A stretch of 6,789 nt of DNA from Planctomycetota bacterium (GTDB lineage Bacteria; Planctomycetota; UBA1135; JALUZX01): the NCBI GenBank assembly GCA_027011425.1, contig JALUZX010000638.1:1-6789 (forward strand), read 5' to 3'. The notes under the pieces are model-generated. The model saw only the letters and a list, made by a program, of their open reading frames with translations. It had not been told where the DNA came from and made no database searches. Shown piece by piece: positions 1-5,749 of this stretch. The position numbers and the translations under genes are program-made. Positions within the stretch are counted from its first letter, which is position 1, and each line of letters opens with the position of its first letter.

Positions 1-1
1 G

Positions 2-895
2 AGGCTGAAAGAGGTCTTCCGCCCTTCCGTGCTTGGGGCGATCCTTCTCTGCCTCTCCCTTCCCGTCCTGTGGTTCCTCTGGGTCACCCATGCCGCCGGG
101 GGGTTTCCTTCCAGCATGTATCAGCCCAAGGGAAACCTCCGGGCCTGGACGGACCCCTCCTACTGGGTCCGGTGGCTGGATCCCGCCTGGTTCCTGACCA
201 TGGGTCGCATGGCCCTCCTCACCGTAGGGACCTGGGCGGGGACGATCCTGGCCGGCCTGGCCCTCCTGGTCCGCCGGCCCCGGGCATGGGCGGAGCCTGC
301 CGCCCTCTGGGCCCTCTCGGGAATCGCCTACTTCATGGCGGACAGCTACGTGGTGACGGGCTTTCTCCACCACTACTACTTCATGCTCTGGGCGCCCGCC
401 CTCTGCTGGCTCGCCGGCTCGGGGCTTACCGGCGCGGCCCGCCTGGTCCGGGTCCGTCCCGTCCTCGTCCTGGCCGTCCTGGCCCTTCTCTACGGGGCCG
501 ACGGGTTCCTGGAGGGCATCCCCCGGGTCCAAGGCTGGTGGCGGCTGGCCCCCTGCCGGGTGGTGGACCCCTTCGGCTGGGACCGCCTCGTCCGGCCCGG
601 CGACCGGGTTGCCTTCGTAAACCTTCCCAACGACGTGGTCTACCGGAGCAAGCGCAAAGGATGGTTCCTCCAGCTCCGGGGACCGGGGGACCGCTCCCGC
701 CTGGCCAAGGTCCTCCAGCAGGGCGCCCGGTGGGTCCTGGTGGGAAAAAAGGCACCCCAGTGGAAGAATCCCAGGGGCCTGGAGGAGATCCTGGGCCGGG
801 GCGTCCCGGAAAAGTTGAATCTCCTGCGCGTCGAGCCCAAGGGGCCTCTCGGCGTCTTCGTGAAGGAAGCCTACGAACTCTGGCGCCGCCGGTGA
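2..895 (+). CDS. GT39/ArnT-like membrane glycosyltransferase, C-terminal part (5' end outside window)
   Basis: The frame is open to the left edge of the window (it reads RLKEVFRPS before the GTG at 29), so about 297 residues of a longer protein are visible and the GTG at 29 is probably internal. The visible part has about five hydrophobic segments: a first at the edge (LGAILLCLSLPVLWFLWV), then TVGTWAGTILAGLALLV, ALWALSGIAYFMA, a segment starting HHYYFMLWAPALCWLAG, and VLVLAVLALLYG. A soluble tail of about 120 residues follows. Aromatic/His-rich HHYY before a membrane helix, and a tail with a GDRVAFVN strand and a Y.SKRKGW motif, resemble C-terminal parts of GT39/RgtA-like enzymes that transfer sugars from a polyprenyl carrier at the membrane. 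The catalytic N-terminal loop with its acidic residues is not in view, so the assignment rests on topology and tail only. It is followed by a hairpin and then by the folate genes, with no obvious functional link to them. Confidence 0.6.
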   Translation, partial: RLKEVFRPSVLGAILLCLSLPVLWFLWVTHAAGGFPSSMYQPKGNLRAWTDPSYWVRWLDPAWFLTMGRMALLTVGTWAGTILAGLALLVRRPRAWAEPAALWALSGIAYFMADSYVVTGFLHHYYFMLWAPALCWLAGSGLTGAARLVRVRPVLVLAVLALLYGADGFLEGIPRVQGWWRLAPCRVVDPFGWDRLVRPGDRVAFVNLPNDVVYRSKRKGWFLQLRGPGDRSRLAKVLQQGARWVLVGKKAPQWKNPRGLEEILGRGVPEKLNLLRVEPKGPLGVFVKEAYELWRRR

Positions 896-908
896 GACCC
901 GGCGGCGC
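883..908 (+). other. GC-rich hairpin spanning the stop codon of the membrane protein
   Basis: Arms GCGCCGCCGG (883-892) and CCGGCGGCGC (899-908) are perfect 10-bp reverse complements around a 6-base loop (TGAGAC) that contains the TGA stop. No T-run follows, so it is not a classical intrinsic terminator. The folM Shine-Dalgarno sequence GGAGAGG begins immediately after it at 909. It may separate the folate operon from upstream transcription, protect a 3' end, or influence folM translation. Confidence 0.5.
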
Positions 909-915
909 GGAGAGG
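909..915 (+). promoter_or_regulatory. Ribosome binding site of the folM-like gene
   Basis: GGAGAGG lies 8 bases before the ATG at 924 and supports that start. It abuts the right arm of the stop-codon hairpin. Confidence 0.6.
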
Positions 916-923
916 AAACCCCC

Positions 924-1673
924 ATGGAACCTTTCCGAACCTTCCGGGGAAAGACGGCCCTGGTCACGGGCGGCGCCCGCCGCCTGGGCCGGGCGATCGC
1001 CCTCGCCCTGGCCCGGGAAGGAGCCGGCCTGGTCCTCCACTACCGCTCCTCCTGCCGGGAGGCCCGGCGCACGGCGGAAGAAGCCCGGAAGCTCGGGGCG
1101 GCGGTCCACATCCTCCAGGCCGACCTGGAGGACCCGGCCGCCCCGGAAGAGCTGTTCCGGCTGGCCCTCGAGGCGGCCGGCCCCCTGGACATCCTGGTGA
1201 ACAACGCCTCGGAGTATTTCCCCGACCGGATGGACGGCCTCAGGTGGGAAAACCTCTCCCGGAGCATGAAGGTCCACGCCTTCGCCCCCCTGGCCCTCAT
1301 CCGGGCCTTCGCCGCCCAGGGCCGGGAAGGGGCCGTGGTGAACCTCCTGGACGCGAGGGTCCTGGACTACGACAAGGAGCATTATTCCTACCACCTGGGC
1401 AAGGCCGTCCTCCTTTCCATCACCAAGGAAGCGGCCCTCGAATACGCCCCCCTGGTCCGGGTCAACGCCGTCGCCCCGGGCCTGATCCTCCCCCCGGAAG
1501 GGGAGGGGCAGGATTACCTGGACCGGCTCGCCCCAACCAATCCCCTCCAAACCCACGGGGATCCCGCCCAGGTGGCCCGGGCGGTCCTCTTCCTCCTTTC
1601 AGCCCCCTTCGTCACGGGCCAGGCCCTCTACGTGGACGGGGGAAGAAACCTGCTGGGAGGCCGCCATGAATGA
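924..1673 (+). CDS. folM: Pteridine reductase-type SDR (FolM/PTR1-like dihydrofolate/dihydromonapterin reductase)
   Basis: A 249-residue classical short-chain dehydrogenase. The Rossmann cofactor motif is TGGARRLG at residues 15-22; the arginine pair and the HYRSS stretch at 39-43 match the NADPH-binding pattern of pteridine reductases (HYHRS in PTR1). NNAS is at 93-96. In place of the usual catalytic serine there is an aspartate (D143, in NLLDARV), followed by Y156 and K160 (YHLGK). This Asp-Tyr-Lys arrangement is the hallmark of the PTR1/FolM subgroup, not of general SDRs. PG at 185-186 and YVDGG near the C-terminus complete the fold. FolM enzymes reduce dihydromonapterin and, more weakly, dihydrofolate in the cytosol. 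Here it leads a folate operon with no folA in view, so it may be the dihydrofolate reductase. It overlaps folB by 8 bases. Generic SDR activity on another substrate is the main alternative. Confidence 0.82.
   Translation: MEPFRTFRGKTALVTGGARRLGRAIALALAREGAGLVLHYRSSCREARRTAEEARKLGAAVHILQADLEDPAAPEELFRLALEAAGPLDILVNNASEYFPDRMDGLRWENLSRSMKVHAFAPLALIRAFAAQGREGAVVNLLDARVLDYDKEHYSYHLGKAVLLSITKEAALEYAPLVRVNAVAPGLILPPEGEGQDYLDRLAPTNPLQTHGDPAQVARAVLFLLSAPFVTGQALYVDGGRNLLGGRHE
1655..1660 (+). promoter_or_regulatory. Ribosome binding site of folB, inside the end of folM
   Basis: GGGAGG lies 5 bases before the ATG at 1666. It supports an 8-base overlap between folM and folB and so translational coupling. 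Confidence 0.6.
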
Positions 1674-2040
1674 ACTTCCCCCCGACAAGATCCACGTCCA
1701 GGATCTCCTTTTGCGCTGCATCCTGGGGTTGAACCCGGAGGAGCGGGTGAAGAAGCAGGACGTGGTCCTCAACCTGACCCTCTGGGCGGACCTCTCCCTG
1801 CCGGCCCGGACGGACCGGATCGAGGACACCCTGGACTACAAGAAGCTGAAAAAGCGGGTGGTGGACCTGGTGGAAGGCTCGTCCTTCCTCCTCGTGGAGG
1901 CCCTGGCCGGGGCCGTGGCCGATCTCTGCCTGGAGCCGCCCCCGGTGCGGGCCGTCCGGGTCCGGGTGGACAAGCCCGGCGCCCTGCGCTTCGCGAAGAG
2001 CGTGGCCGTGGAGATCTTTCGGGAGAAGAGGAAGGGATGA
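1666..2040 (+). CDS. folB: Dihydroneopterin aldolase (FolB), FolX-like in parts
   Basis: A 124-residue protein of the usual length for the family. FolB converts 7,8-dihydroneopterin to 6-hydroxymethyl-7,8-dihydropterin and glycolaldehyde in the cytosol. It shows the expected blocks: LRCILGLNPEER..KQ near the N-terminus, DTLDY ending at Y58, a FLLVEALA block with E78, and KPGALR with K103. By alignment from memory to the S. aureus enzyme (E22, Y54, E74, K100), the active-site equivalents E26, Y58, E78 and K103 are all present. The ILGL-PEER start and the ALRFAKSV stretch also resemble FolX, the dihydroneopterin-triphosphate 2'-epimerase, so epimerase activity is a real alternative or addition. 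It sits between folM and folK with overlapping ends on both sides, which fits a role in folate synthesis. Confidence 0.88.
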   Translation: MNELPPDKIHVQDLLLRCILGLNPEERVKKQDVVLNLTLWADLSLPARTDRIEDTLDYKKLKKRVVDLVEGSSFLLVEALAGAVADLCLEPPPVRAVRVRVDKPGALRFAKSVAVEIFREKRKG

Positions 2041-2567
2041 AGGCCCGCCGGCAGGTCCGGGCCTTCGTCGCCGCCGGGGCCAACCTGGACCCGGAGGCCC
2101 ATCTTCTCCGGGCCCTGGATCTTTTGGCCGAAAAGACCCGGGTCCTCGGGGTCTCTCCCTTCTACCGGACCAGCCCCCTGGAGAGGCCCGACCAGCCGGA
2201 CTTCCTCAACGGGGCCTTCCTCGTGGAGACAGGCCTCCCCCCCCGGGAGTTCAAGTTCGGGGTCCTCCGGGGAATCGAGGCCGCCCTGGGCCGAACCAGG
2301 GGAAGCGATCCCCACCAGGCCCGAACCCTGGACCTGGACCTGGTCCTCTACGGGGAGGTGGTCCTTCGCGAAGAAGGCCTGGTCCTGCCGGACCCGGAGA
2401 TCCTGGAACGGCCTTTTCTTGCCCTCCCCCTGCTGGACCTGGATCCTGGCCTGGTCCTGCCCGGGCGGGGGAAGCCCCTGGGAGACCTGGTCCCCGCCGC
2501 CTGGAAAAAAGCCTTGGAACCCGACGAGGATTTCACGCGCCGACTGCGCGAGAGGTGGAAGCCATGA
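2037..2567 (+). CDS. folK: 2-amino-4-hydroxy-6-hydroxymethyldihydropteridine diphosphokinase (HPPK)
   Basis: A 176-residue HPPK, which transfers pyrophosphate from ATP to 6-hydroxymethyl-7,8-dihydropterin, giving the substrate for dihydropteroate synthase. Family motifs appear in order: GANL at 14-17, YRTSP at 43-47, DFLNGA at 55-60 with the pterin-contacting N58, E..LGR at 81-86, then ARTLDLDLVLYG at 95-106. D99 and D101 are the two magnesium-binding aspartates of the RTLDLD signature. LPDPEILERPFLALPLLDL (117-135) corresponds to the P-H-..-R.F-L-PL block of relatives; the common histidine is D119 here. The C-terminal tail of about 40 residues is a little longer than in short HPPKs. The start ATG overlaps the folB stop as ATGA, and its own stop overlaps the preferred folE start in the same way. 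Confidence 0.93.
   Translation: MKARRQVRAFVAAGANLDPEAHLLRALDLLAEKTRVLGVSPFYRTSPLERPDQPDFLNGAFLVETGLPPREFKFGVLRGIEAALGRTRGSDPHQARTLDLDLVLYGEVVLREEGLVLPDPEILERPFLALPLLDLDPGLVLPGRGKPLGDLVPAAWKKALEPDEDFTRRLRERWKP
2551..2558 (+). promoter_or_regulatory. Ribosome binding site that decides the folE start
   Basis: AGAGGTGG lies 5 bases before the ATG at 2564. An in-frame GTG at 2555 falls inside this Shine-Dalgarno sequence and has none of its own, so the ATG is preferred as the folE start. Confidence 0.6.
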
Positions 2568-3121
2568 ACGAAGAACGGGTGGCCGCGTTGGTGGAAGAAC
2601 TCCTGAAGGAGATCGGGGAAGACCCCTCCAGGGAAGGGTTGAAGCTCACTCCGGGAAGGGTGGCCCGGTCCTTCAAGTTCCTATTCAGCGGATACACACA
2701 GGATCCCAAGGAACTCATCACCGTCTTCGAGTCCGAGGCGAACAACATGATCATCGCCCGGGACATCGAGGTCTTCAGCATGTGCGAGCACCACATGCTC
2801 CCTTTCTTCGGGCGGTGCCATATCGGGTACATCGCCAAGAAGAAGGTCATCGGCGTGAGCAAACTCGCAAGGATCGTGGACGTCTACGCCCGGCGCCTCC
2901 AGATCCAGGAAAGGCTCACCGCCCAGGTGGCGAGGGAGGTGATGGACGCCACCGGCGCAGAGGGCGTGGGCGTGGTGATCGAGTGCCGCCACCTTTGCAT
3001 GATGATGCGGGGGGTGCAGAAACAGAACTCCGTCATGACCACCTCGTCGGTGCTGGGGAGCTTCCACGACGAGGCGGCCACGAGGATGGAGTTCCTGAAC
3101 CTGATCGGTCGCCAGGCTTGA
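2564..3121 (+). CDS. folE: GTP cyclohydrolase I (type IA)
   Basis: A 185-residue GTP cyclohydrolase I, which converts GTP to 7,8-dihydroneopterin triphosphate and formate. This is the first step of folate synthesis and also of queuosine synthesis. Zinc ligands are visible: C74 and H77 in MCEHHMLP, and C145 in RHLCM, equivalent to E. coli Cys110, His113 and Cys181. H76 and H143 are the further active-site histidines. Other family blocks are GEDPSREGL..TP near 18-30, IGVSKLARIV at 96-105, QERLT at 115-119 and R..F at the C-terminus. The zinc ligands put it in the type IA class, not the metal-flexible FolE2 class. The start at 2564 overlaps the folK stop as ATGA. It ends the operon and converges on a secreted-protein gene with only 25 bases between the stops. 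Confidence 0.95.
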   Translation: MNEERVAALVEELLKEIGEDPSREGLKLTPGRVARSFKFLFSGYTQDPKELITVFESEANNMIIARDIEVFSMCEHHMLPFFGRCHIGYIAKKKVIGVSKLARIVDVYARRLQIQERLTAQVAREVMDATGAEGVGVVIECRHLCMMMRGVQKQNSVMTTSSVLGSFHDEAATRMEFLNLIGRQA

Positions 3122-3134
3122 GCGCCCGCCGGGC

Positions 3135-3157
3135 TCCTTCCTCTACTCAAGGAAGGA
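3135..3157. terminator. Possible weak bidirectional terminator hairpin
   Basis: TCCTTCCT (3135-3142) and AGGAAGGA (3150-3157) form a perfect 8-bp stem around a 7-base loop. It sits between the convergent folE and secreted-protein genes and overlaps the last codons of the minus-strand gene. No T-run flanks it on either side, so termination is only suggested. Confidence 0.3.
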
Positions 3158-4256
3158 ACTGGAGGATGTTGGCCCGGGCGCTCCAATAGAAGGCGTAGCA
3201 CTGGTTGGGGTTGTAGTTGGCGGTGTTTGTATACGCGTAAAAAGTCAATGCCTTCACCTTGCCCGTAAAGGGCGTCCCGGTCGTGTATTGCCTGTAGCGG
3301 CTCACCCTGAGGCCCAGGGCGTTGAAAGAGGGGTCCACCACCATCTCCTGCTCGTAGAAGACAGCCCCCGAGAGGGCGGGATCCACGGGCAGGCAGCCCC
3401 AGGTGAACACGATCCTTCCCGTTGGGCTCGCCGGTTCGGTCCAGGCCGTCTTGGCGGCGACGACGTTGATGTAGAGCTTGCACCCAGGCCCGCCCAGGGG
3501 AGTCAGGTCGAAGGGAAGGTTGACGGCGCCCCACTTCTTGTCGTTCGTCCCGAGCAGGCTCAACCCGAGAAGTTTCTTCATGTTCGCTCCACAATACCCG
3601 GTGAACTGGAGCCTGGATCCGGGATAGGGAAGGTAGGCCAGGTTGGTGAACGTCGGTGGACAACCCTTTCCAAGAGAGACGTAGGTTCCCTTGACGGGAC
3701 CGCCCGTGAAATTCGCGTTGTAGTTTTCCGCGTCCACATACCAGTAATATTTCGACTTGGGGAAGGACGGGTCGGGCGAGTAGACCCACTCTATCAGCAT
3801 GGCCTTGCCCCTGTAGGCGAAGGGTCTATCCAGGGGAAACAGGACGGAAAAGGCCGCCGGCGGCTTGCTGGGGATGGGCAGAGCCGGCCAGTCGATTGCC
3901 TTCTTTTTCATGACCTTCATGAAGTCCGGGCCCCGGTTGCCGGCGAAATACATGCCGTATCCGGCCGCCGGATCCTTGGGGTTGTTGCTCATGTAGACTT
4001 CGAAGTCGATCTTGTGGGCTTCGTAGGCCGATGTCCGAATACCGTCCCGGCGCATCTTGAAGCCTTTCACCACCAAGGGATGCCCCGGAAGGATGGAGGA
4101 GGAATAGATCTGTTGGGCACGGCCGAAGGTATAACGACCCACCATCCAGTGGTCGCTGCCGCCCTCGATTTTTTCCATCTTCGGGGGAACCGTGAAAGGG
4201 GACTGGGCGGCGGGCGCCCCGGAGAGAAGGAGGATACAGGCGAAAATCTTGCGCAT
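3147..4256 (-). CDS. Secreted protein of unknown function, LPFDLTPLG-type, paralogue B
   Basis: A 369-residue protein whose function I do not recognise. The start ATG (4256-4254) has a GGAGGTG Shine-Dalgarno sequence 7 bases upstream and opens a short signal peptide (MRKIFACILLLSGAPAAQ, AxA at 14-16), so the product is probably exported. It has no internal transmembrane helix, LPXTG or PEP-CTERM tail that I can see. The N-terminal half has MRRDG at 68-72, a predicted strand FEVYMSNNP, FAGNRGP at 104-110 and an AAFSV..PL strand. The C-terminal half has LPFDLTPLGGPGCKLY at 247-262 and DPALSGAVFYEQEMVVDP then NALGL, ending about residue 316. A further tail rich in Tyr and Asn follows. Cysteines C199, C222, C259 and C288 are shared with the neighbouring paralogue, suggesting two disulfides. 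The alternating hydrophobic pattern suggests beta-sandwich folds. Codon choice looks less GC3-extreme than in the folate genes. Confidence 0.8.
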   Translation of the reverse strand: MRKIFACILLLSGAPAAQSPFTVPPKMEKIEGGSDHWMVGRYTFGRAQQIYSSSILPGHPLVVKGFKMRRDGIRTSAYEAHKIDFEVYMSNNPKDPAAGYGMYFAGNRGPDFMKVMKKKAIDWPALPIPSKPPAAFSVLFPLDRPFAYRGKAMLIEWVYSPDPSFPKSKYYWYVDAENYNANFTGGPVKGTYVSLGKGCPPTFTNLAYLPYPGSRLQFTGYCGANMKKLLGLSLLGTNDKKWGAVNLPFDLTPLGGPGCKLYINVVAAKTAWTEPASPTGRIVFTWGCLPVDPALSGAVFYEQEMVVDPSFNALGLRVSRYRQYTTGTPFTGKVKALTFYAYTNTANYNPNQCYAFYWSARANILQFLP

Positions 4257-4417
4257 GGTTTTACACCTCCGGAAGGAAAGATCGGGAATGGAGTGGACTC
4301 CCGGAATCTTACACAAACCGAACCGCCCTCTCCATCCCCTGGCGGACGGCCTGTGCCGAAACGAACCGGGGCGGGGGAAGCCCCCGCCCCGGTGGAAGAC
4401 CGGCCCTTCCGGGCTTT
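4257..4417 (-). promoter_or_regulatory. Intergenic region upstream of paralogue B with a weak -10-like site
   Basis: On the minus strand TAAGAT (4311-4306) preceded by TGTG resembles a -10 element about 50 bases before the ATG at 4256. No convincing -35 is seen. It lies downstream of the hairpin that follows paralogue A, so a separate promoter here is plausible but unproven. Confidence 0.25.
4365..4393 (-). terminator. Strong 13-bp hairpin after paralogue A, probable terminator
   Basis: Plus-strand arms ACCGGGGCGGGGG (4365-4377) and CCCCCGCCCCGGT (4381-4393) are perfect reverse complements with a 3-base loop. Read on the minus strand it begins 24 bases after the paralogue A stop and is followed by TCGTTTCGG, a poor T-tract. 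The stem is very stable, so termination or 3'-end protection is likely. Confidence 0.6.
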
Positions 4418-5527
4418 TCAATTCAGGCTGCCGCCGAACCGGGTGATGTGCCCGTTGGCGCCGGAACTGGTGGATCCGAAGCCAACGTTGGTATACCTGG
4501 AGAAGATGCTCTGAACGCCCTCCCAGTTGGCATAGGATCTCCCGAAGGTGACGTCCCAACCCTCGGTGGAAAGGAGTCCCATGGCGTTGGCCTTGGGATC
4601 GACCACGAAGCCCTGGGAGTAGATATGCTGGCCGAGAAAGGAGGGGTCTTCGGGAACGAAGAAGCAGAAGTAGGTGATGCCGCTGGAGTAGCTCGGGTGG
4701 GATGTGGCCGTAAGGATCGCGGCGGCTCCGGTGTAGATCTTGCACCCTGTCGCCCCGAGAGGAGTCATGTCGAAGGGAAGTTTGATCGAGCCCCAAGCGG
4801 TCTTGCTTGTTCCCAGGAACATGAAGCAGGGAACGCTGTTCCTGTAAGCGTAAAGGGAAATATACGCGGTCTTACCGATGAGAAGACGGTAAGTGTATGC
4901 CTTGAGCTTCGGAGTCTTCCCCCCACCGGCGGGGGCGCATGCCCGGCCGAACTGCAGGGCGGTGCCCCTCCCCTGTTCGGAATTGTAGTATGTGTCCGTC
5001 ATCCACCTGCCGTACCGGTAAGGGCCGGGAGCCACGATCTCCAGGCATATGTTCCCCCCCGTGTAGATCCAGGGCGGAGAAAAGGGGATCACGATGGAAA
5101 AGGGAGCGGGAGGGGTCGAAGGCGCCCCCGCCCGGGGAAGGTTGAGAGTGCCGCTGAAGACCAGCTTGGGGTTAGGCCCGCGGTTCTGGGCGAAACAAAC
5201 CGACGCGCTCTTGTCCGTGTTGGGGGACTTGGAGATCCAGACCTTCAGGGGGAGCTTCTTCGCGTTGAAGACCGACGAGTATGTCCCGTCCCTCCGGAAG
5301 GCCGCTTCCGTAATCGCCCCTATCTTGAAGCCCAGCTTCTTGCCGTTGTAGATCATCTGGGTCCGGACTTCGTCGTAGGAGAAGGGGTAGGTGTTGCGGC
5401 TCGGGGCTTCCACCTTGGCGTAGGCGGAGGGCACCACGAAATACTTGGTCTGGGCCCTGGGGGAGGGAGGGGCCGAGAAGAGCAGGGCCGTCAAGGCCAG
5501 GGCGGGAAGGATCCTTGGAGTTTGCAT
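4418..5527 (-). CDS. Secreted protein of unknown function, LPFDMTPLG-type, paralogue A
   Basis: A 369-residue protein, the same length as its downstream neighbour, of unrecognised function. The start ATG (5527-5525) has a near-ideal AAGGAGG Shine-Dalgarno sequence 7 bases upstream, which rules out the longer in-frame extension to 5668. A signal peptide covers about residues 1-26 (R5, hydrophobic core ILPALALTALLFSA, then SPRAQ). Blocks shared with paralogue B are FRRDG at 77-81, LKVWISKSPN, FAQNRGP at 112-118, APFSI..PF, LPFDMTPLGATGCKIY at 250-265 and DPSFLGQHIYSQGFVVDP then NAMGL, ending about 318. C197, C234, C262 and C288 match cysteines in paralogue B; C111 and C161 are extra. The last 50 residues are Gly/Ser/Asn-rich (FGSTSSGANGH) and diverge strongly from the other copy. 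It is probably transcribed from its own promoter at about 5625-5653. Confidence 0.8.
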   Translation of the reverse strand: MQTPRILPALALTALLFSAPPSPRAQTKYFVVPSAYAKVEAPSRNTYPFSYDEVRTQMIYNGKKLGFKIGAITEAAFRRDGTYSSVFNAKKLPLKVWISKSPNTDKSASVCFAQNRGPNPKLVFSGTLNLPRAGAPSTPPAPFSIVIPFSPPWIYTGGNICLEIVAPGPYRYGRWMTDTYYNSEQGRGTALQFGRACAPAGGGKTPKLKAYTYRLLIGKTAYISLYAYRNSVPCFMFLGTSKTAWGSIKLPFDMTPLGATGCKIYTGAAAILTATSHPSYSSGITYFCFFVPEDPSFLGQHIYSQGFVVDPKANAMGLLSTEGWDVTFGRSYANWEGVQSIFSRYTNVGFGSTSSGANGHITRFGGSLN

Positions 5528-5624
5528 GGGAAAGCCTCCTTGGAAGGTTTGAGGAGATCCAAAACAGTGAAATTTCGGGGGAAAAAGCAACCCCTGGGCC
5601 CGGGCGGTCCAAGTAGTGCCGCCT

Positions 5625-5653
5625 ATTATAAAAGCCTCTCCGGGAAGTGTTTC
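5625..5653 (-). promoter_or_regulatory. Probable promoter of paralogue A
   Basis: On the minus strand a perfect TATAAT occupies 5630-5625. With a 17-base spacer the -35 position (5653-5648) reads GAAACA, matching the last three bases of TTGACA. Transcription would start near 5618 and leave a leader of about 90 bases before the ATG at 5527. Confidence 0.45.
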
Positions 5654-5717
5654 TCCAAAGGCCGCCACCCACCGAAGAAGGCCGGCTCCTGTCTCACATC
5701 GAAGCGAAAATCCCCGT

Positions 5718-5741
5718 AGTCCCTCTCAGGAACGAGGGAGT
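5718..5741 (+). repeat. Imperfect inverted repeat upstream of the queC -10, candidate operator
   Basis: Arms AGTCCCTC (5718-5725) and GAGGGAGT (5734-5741) pair at 7 of 8 positions around an 8-base centre. The element covers the place where a -35 box would lie and ends just before TATAAT. Its size and position fit a dimeric regulator site, but no regulator is known for it. Confidence 0.35.
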
Positions 5742-5743
5742 TC

Positions 5744-5749
5744 TATAAT
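5744..5749 (+). promoter_or_regulatory. -10 box of queC, probably driving a leaderless mRNA
   Basis: A perfect TATAAT ends 8 bases before the ATG at 5758, so the predicted transcription start is at or within a base or two of the start codon. No -35 match is found at 16-18 base spacing, and no Shine-Dalgarno sequence sits at normal distance from the ATG (the nearest GGAG is 17 bases away). Confidence 0.5.

Noticed and set aside
70..1200. Long plus-strand open frame overlapping the membrane protein and folM in another frame.
   Set aside because: Its translation is Pro/Gly/Arg-rich with no family motifs, and it conflicts with the membrane-protein and SDR frames that show clear motifs.
426..1556. 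Long open frame of about 376 codons on the minus strand across the membrane protein and folM.
   Set aside because: It is antisense to two well-supported genes and its translation is low-complexity Gly/Pro/Arg-rich text typical of a shadow frame in GC-rich DNA.
4257..4796. In-frame upstream extension of paralogue B to 4796 (549 codons).
   Set aside because: It would overlap paralogue A out of frame, cross the terminator-like hairpin and bury the signal peptide. The ATG at 4256 has its own Shine-Dalgarno sequence.
5624..5631. A plus-strand promoter for queC at the TATTATAA stretch.
   Set aside because: The matching -35 position reads CGGGCG, and the stretch fits better as the minus-strand TATAAT for paralogue A.
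5528..5668. In-frame N-terminal extension of paralogue A to 5668.
   Set aside because: It would pass through the probable promoter and place the signal peptide internally; the ATG at 5527 has an AAGGAGG ribosome site.
3288..5719. Two plus-strand open frames of about 408 and 423 codons antisense to the secreted pair.
   Set aside because: The minus-strand frames have signal peptides, ideal ribosome sites and conserved blocks shared between the two copies; the antisense frames have none of these.
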